The notes under the pieces are model-generated. The model was not told the origin of the DNA. It ran no database searches and was given only the letters and a program-made list of their open reading frames with translations. Shown here one piece after another: positions 27,558 through 34,246 of a DNA stretch of 34,246 bases. The DNA comes from Myxococcales bacterium. Lineage in GTDB: Bacteria > Myxococcota_A > Polyangia > Polyangiales > Polyangiaceae. The stretch spans positions 1-34,246 of the forward strand of contig JANXLV010000244.1 in assembly GCA_025355005.1 (NCBI GenBank), read 5' to 3'. Every line of letters begins with the position of its first letter. The stretch's first letter is position 1. Made by a program: the position numbers and the translations under genes.

Positions 27558-29747
27558 ATGGGTCAAGAACAAGAGAGAACCGCCGCTTCGGCTCCCGCGC
27601 CCGCCCCGCCCATCGAACCGGCGCCGGTGGCCATCACGGAGAGGGTCGATCTATCGGCCATCCACAAGAAGGTCGCGTCCGCGCAGTTTCGTCTGCGCAT
27701 GGATCGGGCCCTGCACGTCTTCTTCGTGGCGCTCGCGTTCGGGCTCGCAGCGGCGGTGCTCACCGTGGTCCTGCGAAAGCTCGGCTACGTCTCGGAGCCG
27801 CGCGCACGCGTGGCGCTCATCGCCAGCCTTGGCATCGTGCTGCTCGCTTCCATCGTCGCGTTCGCGCGGAAGCTCGCGCCGCGTGCCGGTGCAGTCGCCC
27901 TCGATCGCTTCCACAACCTCTCGGACCGCCTCTCCTCCGCGCTCGACTTCGGCGCGCTCCCGCCCGCAGAGCAGACGCCGTTCATGCGCGTCGCCATCGA
28001 CGACGCCGTCGCGGCTGCACAGGTCACCGAGCCGTCGCGCGCCGTTCGCATCTCGCTCCCGCGCGACTGGGTCGTCGCCTCTGGCGGCCTGTTGCTCGGC
28101 GTCGCGCTCGTCTCCCTGTTCGAGGTGCGGCATCACCAGCAGCTCGGCACCACGAAGCCCATCGACGCAGTCGACGTGACCGCGGACGATCTCGATGCGA
28201 TGCGCGAGTTCCTCCGCGACATGGACCAGAAGAACCAGACGGACGAGGCGCGCGCCGCCACGCAGGAGTTCAACCAGCTCATCGAGGACCTCGCGAACAA
28301 GCGCCTCGACCGCACGGAGGCCTTCCGCCGCATGCAGTCGCTCGAGGAGAAGATGCTCGAGGGCCGCGAGGCCGACAAGAAAACGCTCGAGGACGCCCTG
28401 AAGAAGATGGGCGAAGAGATGAAGAAGAGCGAGTTGACCAAGCCCGCGGGCGAGGCGCTCGAGAACACGAACCTCGTCGACGCGGAGAAGCAGCTCCGCG
28501 ACCTCGCCAAGAAGCTGCGCGAGGACGGCAAGAACGTCGACAAGACACAGCTCCAGAAGATGCGCGACGCGCTGAAGGCCGCCGCGTCCGAGCAATCGAA
28601 GCGCCAGCAGGCGCTGAACGAGAAGCGCGCCGAGCTCAAGGAGCAGCTCCTCAAGCAGAAGCAGAAGATGGGCGACGGCGGCGCGCAGAACGAGGAAGAG
28701 CGCAGCCTGCTGCAGAAGCGCGAGCGCGAGCTCGAGCGCCTCGATCGCGAACAAGAGCGTCAGGACGCCGCGGGCCGCCAGCTCGATCTCCTCGACCGCG
28801 AGCTCTCGCAGGCCGCAGAAGATCTGATGAAGGATCTCGGCCTCTCCGCGCAGGATCTCGAGAAGGGCGCCGAGGACATCAACCGGATGGCCAAGGAGGA
28901 GATGTCGCAGGAGGAGAAGGAGCAGCTTCGTCAGAAGATCGAAGAGCTGCGCCAGATGCTCCGTCAGCAGGGACAGGGCGGGCAGGGACAGATGTCGCGT
29001 CTGCGCCAGTTCCAGCAGCGCGCGCACGGCCAGGGCGGACAGCAGGGTCAAGGCGGCCAGCAAGGTCAGGGCCAGCAGGGTCAGGGCCAAGAAGGACAAG
29101 AAGGCCAGGGACAGCAAGGCCAGGGCCAGCAAGGTCAGGGACAGCAAGGTCAGGGCGGTCAGCAGGGCCAGGGCCAGCAGGGTCAAGGCGGACAGCAGGG
29201 TCAGGGCCAAGGTCAGGGTCAAGGTCAAGGCCAAGGTCAGGGTCAGGGTCAGGGTCAGGGCCAAGGTCAGGGCCAAGGTCAGGGTCAAGGTCAGGGTCAA
29301 GGTCAGGGTGGCGTTTCGGTTGGGCAGGGCGCCAATGGTGAGACCTGGGTCATGGGTCCCAATGGTGAGAAGCTCCTCATGCTCACGAAGAGCAGCAGCG
29401 GAAATGGGAGCGGGACTGGCAACGGTGGAAATGGGACCGGGCAGTCGCCGGGCTCGCGCGGCTACGGAAGCGGCCACGATGACAAGGTCCAGGGCGGCGC
29501 GACGAACCTGAAGGGCGGCACGCAGGAGACGCAGGTCGCCGGGCAGGACACCGGCCAGGGCGGCAGCCGCAGCGAGGTCATCCAGGGCGCGGCGGAGCGC
29601 GGCTTCGCGTCGCGCGGCTACCAGAAGGTGTTTCGCGAGTATCACAACGTCGCCGAAGAGGCCCTCGACAAGGACGAGATCCCCGGTGGCTACAGGTTCT
29701 ATGTCAGGCGGTACTTCCAGCTGATTCGCCCGCGCGAAGATCAGTAG
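27558..29747 (+). CDS. Membrane protein with coiled coil and Gly-Gln repeat, DUF4175-like
   Basis: A 729-residue protein. A short Pro/Ala-rich N-terminus leads to two closely spaced membrane segments (about 55-72 and 90-104) and a third near 178-195. Then comes a long charged helical region (about 210-475) full of Lys, Glu, Gln and Arg with heptad-like spacing, probably coiled coil. Residues about 475-585 are almost only Gly and Gln, including 18 perfect GQ pairs at 548-583. After a Gly/Ser/Asn linker, the last 55 residues look folded (GYQKVFREYHNVAEEALDKD, YRFYVRRYFQLI). The layout resembles DUF4175-type proteins that accompany MoxR/VWA clusters, but this is from memory of the architecture. 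ATG 27558 is the first start with this composition. The MoxR gene follows after 20 bp, so the protein is likely part of the same machine. Confidence 0.85.
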   Translation: MGQEQERTAASAPAPAPPIEPAPVAITERVDLSAIHKKVASAQFRLRMDRALHVFFVALAFGLAAAVLTVVLRKLGYVSEPRARVALIASLGIVLLASIVAFARKLAPRAGAVALDRFHNLSDRLSSALDFGALPPAEQTPFMRVAIDDAVAAAQVTEPSRAVRISLPRDWVVASGGLLLGVALVSLFEVRHHQQLGTTKPIDAVDVTADDLDAMREFLRDMDQKNQTDEARAATQEFNQLIEDLANKRLDRTEAFRRMQSLEEKMLEGREADKKTLEDALKKMGEEMKKSELTKPAGEALENTNLVDAEKQLRDLAKKLREDGKNVDKTQLQKMRDALKAAASEQSKRQQALNEKRAELKEQLLKQKQKMGDGGAQNEEERSLLQKRERELERLDREQERQDAAGRQLDLLDRELSQAAEDLMKDLGLSAQDLEKGAEDINRMAKEEMSQEEKEQLRQKIEELRQMLRQQGQGGQGQMSRLRQFQQRAHGQGGQQGQGGQQGQGQQGQGQEGQEGQGQQGQGQQGQGQQGQGGQQGQGQQGQGGQQGQGQGQGQGQGQGQGQGQGQGQGQGQGQGQGQGQGQGGVSVGQGANGETWVMGPNGEKLLMLTKSSSGNGSGTGNGGNGTGQSPGSRGYGSGHDDKVQGGATNLKGGTQETQVAGQDTGQGGSRSEVIQGAAERGFASRGYQKVFREYHNVAEEALDKDEIPGGYRFYVRRYFQLIRPREDQ
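29199..29306 (+). repeat. Eighteen coding hexamers for Gly-Gln
   Basis: Eighteen consecutive 6-bp units of the types GGTCAG, GGTCAA and GGCCAA encode an uninterrupted (GQ)18. The mixed synonymous codons show that the unit is old or has been kept at the protein level. It is the purest part of a Gly/Gln-rich tract that starts near 29026. Confidence 0.95.
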
Positions 29748-29767
29748 ATCGAAAAGAACGAGAGACC

Positions 29768-30832
29768 ATGAGCGAACAAGCAGTCAGCGGCGGCGTGCGA
29801 GAAGAAGTCGACACGTTCCGTCAGAAGATCGGCGCGCTTCGCACCGAGATCGGCAAGACCATCGTTGGTAACGAGGAGGTCGTGGACGGCGTCCTCACGT
29901 GCATGCTCGCGGGCGGCCACGCGCTGCTCGAAGGCGTTCCGGGCCTCGGCAAGACGATGCTCGTGAAGACCCTGTCCGAGGCGCTCCACCTCCAGTTCGC
30001 GCGTGTCCAGTTCACGCCGGACCTCATGCCCGCGGACATCCTGGGCACCACGGTCATCGACGAGGTCGTCGGCGGCGGCAAGGCCTTCGAGTTCCGCAAG
30101 GGCCCCATCTTCGCGAACATCGTGCTCGCGGACGAGATCAACCGCGCCACGCCGAAGACCCAGAGCGCGCTGCTCGAGGCGATGCAGGAGCACCGCGTCA
30201 GCGTCGGCAAGAAGACGTACGTCCTCGATGAGCCGTTCATCGTTCTTGCCACGCAGAACCCGCTCGAGATGGAAGGTACCTATCCACTTCCTGAAGCGCA
30301 GCTGGACCGCTTCCTCTTCAAGCTCCACGTGCCGTTCCCCAACCGCGACGAGCTGCACTCCATCCTGGAGCGCACCACGGGTGAGGGCATGACGGAGCGC
30401 ACGGCGGTGCTTCATCGCGAGGACATCCTTGCGATGCAGAAGCTCGTGCGGCAGGTGCCCGTCGCGAAGCACGTGACGGACTACGCGATCCGCTTGCTCC
30501 AGGCGACGCACCCGGACGGCCCGGATCGTCCCGACATCGTGAAGCGCTTCGTGCGCTTCGGCGGCTCGCCGCGTGGCGCGCAGTCCGTGCTCCTCGCGTC
30601 CAAGATCCGCGCGCTCTTCGAGGGCCGCTTCGCAGCGAGCATCGACGACGTGAAGAAGGTCGCGCTCCCCGCGCTCCGTCACCGCGTCCTCCTGAACTTC
30701 GAGGGCGAGGCCGAGGGCATCAAGACGGACCAGGTCATTCAGGAGATCATCAAGTCGATCCCCGAGACCAAGGCCGGCCTCCGCGAGAACGGCGAGCCCG
30801 GCAAGCCCAGTGTCGCCGCCGGCGTGGCGTAA
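29768..30832 (+). CDS. MoxR family AAA+ ATPase
   Basis: A 354-residue ATPase with Walker A GVPGLGKTMLVK (about 57-68), the MoxR segment QFTPDLMPADILG, Walker B VLADEINRATPKTQSALLEAMQE and sensor region LATQNPLEMEGTYPLPEAQLDRF, all standard for the MoxR branch. About 25 charged N-terminal residues precede the domain. MoxR proteins act as chaperone-like ATPases that mature or activate partner complexes, usually with von Willebrand factor A proteins; such proteins follow here. ATG 29768 is preceded by a GAGAG stretch, 20 bp after the upstream stop. The next gene (DUF58) begins 9 bp downstream, as expected for this conserved gene order. Confidence 0.96.
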   Translation: MSEQAVSGGVREEVDTFRQKIGALRTEIGKTIVGNEEVVDGVLTCMLAGGHALLEGVPGLGKTMLVKTLSEALHLQFARVQFTPDLMPADILGTTVIDEVVGGGKAFEFRKGPIFANIVLADEINRATPKTQSALLEAMQEHRVSVGKKTYVLDEPFIVLATQNPLEMEGTYPLPEAQLDRFLFKLHVPFPNRDELHSILERTTGEGMTERTAVLHREDILAMQKLVRQVPVAKHVTDYAIRLLQATHPDGPDRPDIVKRFVRFGGSPRGAQSVLLASKIRALFEGRFAASIDDVKKVALPALRHRVLLNFEGEAEGIKTDQVIQEIIKSIPETKAGLRENGEPGKPSVAAGVA

Positions 30833-30841
30833 GGAACGCGT

Positions 30842-31777
30842 TTGGGCCTCCTCGACATCCTGCGCGGTGGTAGCGCGAAGAAGGCGACGTCCACGAAGGA
30901 CGACGAGCTCTTCGACGACGACTTCCAGCGCAAGCTCGACTACCTCGCGCTCGTGAGCCGGCGCGTCTTCGCCGGGCGTATGCGCGCGGACCGCCGCACG
31001 AAGAAGAGCGGCAGCGGCGTCGAGTTCGCGGATCATCGCAGCTACCAGCCTGGCGACGACTTCCGCTATCTGGACTGGAACATCTACCAGCGCTTCGACA
31101 AGCTCCTCCTGCGCCTCTTCGAGGAAGAGGAGGATCTCGCCATCTACTTCATCGTCGATCAGAGCGCGTCGATGTCCTTCGGCGACGGCAAGAAGCTGAA
31201 GTACGCCAAGCGCGTCGCTGCGGCGCTCGCGTACGTGGGCCTCGCCAACCTCGATCGCGTCGCCATCGTGGGCGCGAACGATCACGTCGCGGAGCGAATG
31301 CAGCAGACGCGCGGCAAGGCGCGCATCTTCAAGGTCTTCCGCTTTCTCAAGGAGCTCAAGGCCGAAGGCACCACCGACCTCGGTGATGCCATGAAGGGCT
31401 TCGTGGCGCAGAACAAGCGTCGCGGGCTCGCCGTGCTCATCAGCGATCTCTACGATCCGCAGGGCTTCGAGCGCGGCATCAACGTGCTCCGCTACAACAA
31501 GTTCGATCCGTTCGTGGTGCACATCACCGACGAGACCGAGGCGAAGCCCAAGCTCCACGGCGACGTGCTCCTCTACGACTGCGAGACCGGCGACGAGCGC
31601 GAGCTCACAGTCACCGCCGCCGTGCTGAAGAAGTACGAGATCGTCTACAAGGAGTACCTGCAAGACATCGAGCGCTTCTGCTCCTCGCACACCGTGCCCA
31701 GCATTCGCGCAGACGTGTCCGTGCCCTTCGACCAGCTCGTGCTGAAGGTGTTCCGCCGCGGGGGATTCCTCAGATGA
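30842..31777 (+). CDS. DUF58 family protein with VWA-like fold
   Basis: A 311-residue protein starting at TTG 30842 (AAGGAA before it). It shows the DUF58 core YQPGDDFRYLDWNIYQRFDKL, and a metal-ion-dependent adhesion-like motif DQSASMSFG typical of the fused VWA-like half, followed by KLKYAKRVAAALAYVGL. No membrane segment is present, so it is cytoplasmic; many DUF58 proteins have N-terminal membrane helices, which are missing here. It usually pairs with MoxR and probably binds it directly. The C-terminal part contains YNKFDPFVVHITDE and ends FRRGGFLR. The gene is 46 bp upstream of the BatA-like gene. Confidence 0.93.
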   Translation: MGLLDILRGGSAKKATSTKDDELFDDDFQRKLDYLALVSRRVFAGRMRADRRTKKSGSGVEFADHRSYQPGDDFRYLDWNIYQRFDKLLLRLFEEEEDLAIYFIVDQSASMSFGDGKKLKYAKRVAAALAYVGLANLDRVAIVGANDHVAERMQQTRGKARIFKVFRFLKELKAEGTTDLGDAMKGFVAQNKRRGLAVLISDLYDPQGFERGINVLRYNKFDPFVVHITDETEAKPKLHGDVLLYDCETGDERELTVTAAVLKKYEIVYKEYLQDIERFCSSHTVPSIRADVSVPFDQLVLKVFRRGGFLR

Positions 31778-31823
31778 CGCGCGCACGGCACGCGCGGCAT
31801 GCGCGACAGGTCACGGTGAGCCG

Positions 31824-33731
31824 GTGACGTTCCACGGCTTGCCGATGGGTCAGCTGCTCGCGGCGTTTGGCGCTGCGTCGGCGGTCGTCGTGGCGCTCTA
31901 CATCCTGAAGCTGCGGAGGCGAACGGTCGCCGTGCCGTTCTCCAAGCTGTGGGAGCGGCTCACCAAGGACAAGGAGGCGACCAGCCTCTTCTCCAAGCTG
32001 AAGCGCCTGTTGTCGTTGCTGCTTCAGCTGCTCCTCCTCGCGCTGCTTGCGTTTGCGCTCGGTGATCCGCGCGCGGCGATGACCTTCACGGAGGGCCGCA
32101 CCGTGGTCGTCCTGATCGATGCGAGCGCGTCGATGCAGGCGACGGACGTGTCGCCAACGCGCCTGGGCGCCGCGAAGGAAGAAGTGAAGAAGATGATCCG
32201 CGGCCTGGGCGGCTCGGATCGCATGCTCATCGCGCAGATGGACGCTGTCGTCATGCCGCTCGGCCCCATGAGCGACGACACCCTGGAGCTGGAGCACGAG
32301 CTCGATCACATCCACCCCACCGACGCCCGCGCCGACTTCGCGCGTGCGCTCAGGTTCGCTGCGGACGCGCTCCGCGACGAGAAGCACGGCGAGATCGTGA
32401 TCGTCTCGGACGGCGCCCTTGGCCCCGCCGCTGACGCGCAAGGCGTGGTGCACACCGGCGGCGCGAAGGTCACGTTCGTGCCCATCGGCGAGAAGAAGCG
32501 CAACGTGGGCATCACGGCCTTCTCCGTGCGCCGTTACCCGCTGGACAAGAGCCGCTACGAGGTGATGCTCGAGGTGGAGAACACGGGCCCCGTGGACGAG
32601 CAGGTGGAGCTCTCGCTCTACGGCGACAAGACCCTCGTCGACCTCACTAAGCTGCGCCTCCGCCCGGGCGAGCGCCTCCCGCGCTTCTATCCGAACCTCT
32701 CGGGCGCCAGCCGCAAGCTCGAGGCGAACATCAAGCCGCTCGAGGGCTCCGAGGACGCGCTTGCTGCGGACAACCACGCGTTCGCGCTCTTGCCGGAGCG
32801 CCGCCGCGCGAAGGTCCTCGTGGTGACCGCGGGCAACACGTACCTGGAAGCCGCGCTCCTGCTCGATGAGTATCTGGATGTAGAATACATCTCTCCCGGC
32901 AACTTCGCGCTGAAGTACTCGCAGAGCGCGCCCAAGGTCGACGCCGTGGTGTTCGATGGTGTGACGCCGATGACGCCGGCGCGGGTGAACGCGATCTATC
33001 TGGACCCGCGAGGCCCCGGCTCGCCCGTGAAGGTCGAAGGCGAGATCAAGCAGCCTGGCTTCGACAAGATCGACCGCAGGCACCCCATCGTGCGCTGGAC
33101 CGCACTCGATGACGTGAACATCGCCGTGGGCCACAAGCTCGTGGCGGAGCCGGGTGACAAGATCGTCGGTGCGTCGGGCGAGGGCCCGATCCTGGTCGCG
33201 GGCAGCCGCAGCGGCTTCCGCTTCGTGGCCCTGGGCTTCGACGTGCGCGCGAGCGATCTACCGCTTCGCGTGGCGTGGCCGCTGCTCCTCCTGAACAGCA
33301 TCAACTGGTTCTCGGACGAGGACGCGCAGTACATCTCGAGCTTCCGCACGGGAGACGTGTGGCGCGTGCCGGTGGGCGTGTCGTTCTCCCAGGCAAAGCT
33401 TGCTCGCCCCGATGGGCTCACGGAGACGGTCCCGGTGCACGAGGGTCGGGCCGTGTACCTGGGGCAGCGCTCGGGCTTCTACGACGTGACGACGGATCCG
33501 CTGCCTGGCGGTGACGCTCCGCAGGTGGTGAGCTTCGCCGCGAACCTGCTGGACGCGGAGGAGAGCCGCATCGAGCCGAAGCCGGAGATCTTCGTGGACG
33601 GCAAGAAGGCAGGCCAGCTCGAGGGCTTCCAGGTCGGCGTGCGCCGCGAGATCTGGATCTACTTGCTCATCGCCATCGTGCTCATCAGCGCGATCGAGTG
33701 GGCCACGTATCACCGGAGGCTCACGGTATGA
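31824..33731 (+). CDS. BatA-like membrane protein with VWA domain
   Basis: A 635-residue protein. The N-terminal BatA-type region has a membrane segment (about 5-24), a basic stretch (LKLRRRTVAVPFSKLWERL) and a second membrane segment near 55-75. The VWA domain follows (about 90-270), with the metal-binding DASASM motif and a TDVSPTRLGAAKEEV stretch. A beta-rich middle region (YEVMLEVENTGPVDEQVEL) and a glutamine-amidotransferase-like region (KVLVVTAGNTYLEAALLL, VDAVVFDGVTP) come next. The last membrane segment (WIYLLIAIVLISAIEWATY) leaves a short cytoplasmic tail, so much of the protein is outside the inner membrane. GTG 31824 is the start; a GTG nine bases upstream runs into a stop. It overlaps the next gene (ATGA). 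It is probably the membrane partner of the MoxR/DUF58 pair. Confidence 0.92.
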   Translation: MTFHGLPMGQLLAAFGAASAVVVALYILKLRRRTVAVPFSKLWERLTKDKEATSLFSKLKRLLSLLLQLLLLALLAFALGDPRAAMTFTEGRTVVVLIDASASMQATDVSPTRLGAAKEEVKKMIRGLGGSDRMLIAQMDAVVMPLGPMSDDTLELEHELDHIHPTDARADFARALRFAADALRDEKHGEIVIVSDGALGPAADAQGVVHTGGAKVTFVPIGEKKRNVGITAFSVRRYPLDKSRYEVMLEVENTGPVDEQVELSLYGDKTLVDLTKLRLRPGERLPRFYPNLSGASRKLEANIKPLEGSEDALAADNHAFALLPERRRAKVLVVTAGNTYLEAALLLDEYLDVEYISPGNFALKYSQSAPKVDAVVFDGVTPMTPARVNAIYLDPRGPGSPVKVEGEIKQPGFDKIDRRHPIVRWTALDDVNIAVGHKLVAEPGDKIVGASGEGPILVAGSRSGFRFVALGFDVRASDLPLRVAWPLLLLNSINWFSDEDAQYISSFRTGDVWRVPVGVSFSQAKLARPDGLTETVPVHEGRAVYLGQRSGFYDVTTDPLPGGDAPQVVSFAANLLDAEESRIEPKPEIFVDGKKAGQLEGFQVGVRREIWIYLLIAIVLISAIEWATYHRRLTV

Positions 33732-34246
33732 GTCGCGATCTCTTGAAGCGGCTCGCCTTCGGGGCGCTCGTCGTCCTCGTCGGCGCCGTCGGGCTCTACC
33801 TCTATCTCCACTTCGTCTGGTACGCGGGGCCCACCCTCGCGTGGAAGCGGGAAGGGCAGACCTACGAGCTCCTCGCGCCGCGCATGCTCGGCATCGGGCT
33901 CCTCGCGCCCTACTTCTTGTGGATGATCGGGCGGTCGCTGGCCGATCTCCCGCTCTTCCAGCGCGTGCTCTCTGTGCTCCTGCGCGTGGCCTTCGTGGCG
34001 GTGCTTGCCCTCGGTCTCGCTCGCCTCGCGCGCACGGCAACGACCCAGAAGGTGTGCACGGTCTACCTGGTCGACGTCTCCGAGTCGGTGCCGGATGCGG
34101 CCCTCGAGGACGCGAAGGCGGAAATCCAGAAGGGGATCGACGTCCGCCCCGAAGACGGGTTGATCAAGGTGATCACCTTTGCCCGCCGCCCGCGTGCGAT
34201 CGTGATGGCCGACGACGCCAAGACCCCTCCGCCACTCGAACGGCAC
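33728..34246 (+). CDS. Second VWA-type membrane protein (3' end off window)
   Basis: 173 codons are visible with no stop before the right edge. Hydrophobic segments lie at about 9-29, 52-68 and 78-100, followed by the start of a VWA domain with DVSESV (about 116-121) in place of the usual DxSxS, and a helix (DAALEDAKAEIQKGID). Such proteins often continue into a second VWA or a glutamine-amidotransferase-like domain in MoxR clusters. ATG 33728 overlaps the upstream stop, so it belongs to the same operon. The rest of the gene cannot be judged. Confidence 0.85.
   Translation, partial: MSRDLLKRLAFGALVVLVGAVGLYLYLHFVWYAGPTLAWKREGQTYELLAPRMLGIGLLAPYFLWMIGRSLADLPLFQRVLSVLLRVAFVAVLALGLARLARTATTQKVCTVYLVDVSESVPDAALEDAKAEIQKGIDVRPEDGLIKVITFARRPRAIVMADDAKTPPPLERH

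Noticed and set aside
29026..29306. Gly-Gln repeat considered as a CRISPR array or non-coding satellite
   Set aside because: There are no spacers of constant size, and the repeat stays in frame with the long coding sequence on both sides.
27651..29645. Very long minus-strand frame of 664 codons rich in Leu and Ala-Leu-Thr
   Set aside because: It is the mirror of the coiled-coil and Gly-Gln coding sequence; the Leu-Thr repeat arises from reading GGTCAG units backwards.
29741..31786. Minus-strand frame of 681 codons across the MoxR and DUF58 genes
   Set aside because: Plus-strand MoxR and DUF58 motifs are unambiguous here; the antisense frame stays open because of the codon bias of G+C-rich genes.

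Overview
The window looks like a chromosomal segment of a high-GC myxobacterium (Polyangia-like). Reasons: very G+C-rich third codon positions, tandem Ser/Thr kinases fused to SUMF1-type sensor domains, a matrixin protease with a MYXO-CTERM-like tail, a sigma54 activator, and a large MoxR/von Willebrand cluster, mixed with core metabolic genes (thiC, bioB, lpxB, NAD kinase). The genus is an inference from gene content only.

Region 1 (1-6880) is foreign-looking and all its genes lie on the minus strand. It holds a very long primase-polymerase/zinc finger/helicase that runs off the left edge and is absent from simple closed-ORF lists because no stop falls inside the window. It also holds a small ribbon-helix-helix-like gene, an unknown 101-residue protein, a serine recombinase and two membrane proteins of unknown function. 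It ends at a 3' tRNA-Phe(GAA) fragment (6839-6880) starting in the anticodon loop and ending at base 73, with no 5' half. This is the usual scar left when an element integrates into the 3' end of a tRNA gene, so 6880 is probably the right end of an integrated element and the intact tRNA-Phe should lie beyond the left edge.

Region 2 (6972-16316, plus strand) is chromosomal: two tandem receptor kinases, thiC, a lipoprotein gene overlapping a PilT-like ATPase, and a 5'-nucleotidase-like lipoprotein with an altered metal-binding motif. Short repeats that begin at or beside the upstream stop codon fill several spacers.

Region 3 (16329-21342) has a minus-strand pair (single receiver domain, then a PLP-dependent threonine dehydratase-like enzyme) divergent from a plus-strand pair (metallo-beta-lactamase-fold hydrolase, then a GAF-sigma54 activator), followed by bioB.

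Region 4 (21339-27359, minus strand) is a tight six-gene run: Nudix hydrolase, NAD kinase, secreted protein, matrixin protease, lpxB and a GT-C glycosyltransferase, most of them overlapping.

Region 5 (27558-34246, plus strand) is a MoxR-type cluster: a membrane protein with a long coiled coil and a Gly-Gln repeat tract, a MoxR AAA+ ATPase, a DUF58 protein, a BatA-like VWA membrane protein and a second VWA membrane protein cut by the right edge. It is the best candidate here for a poorly described multi-protein system.
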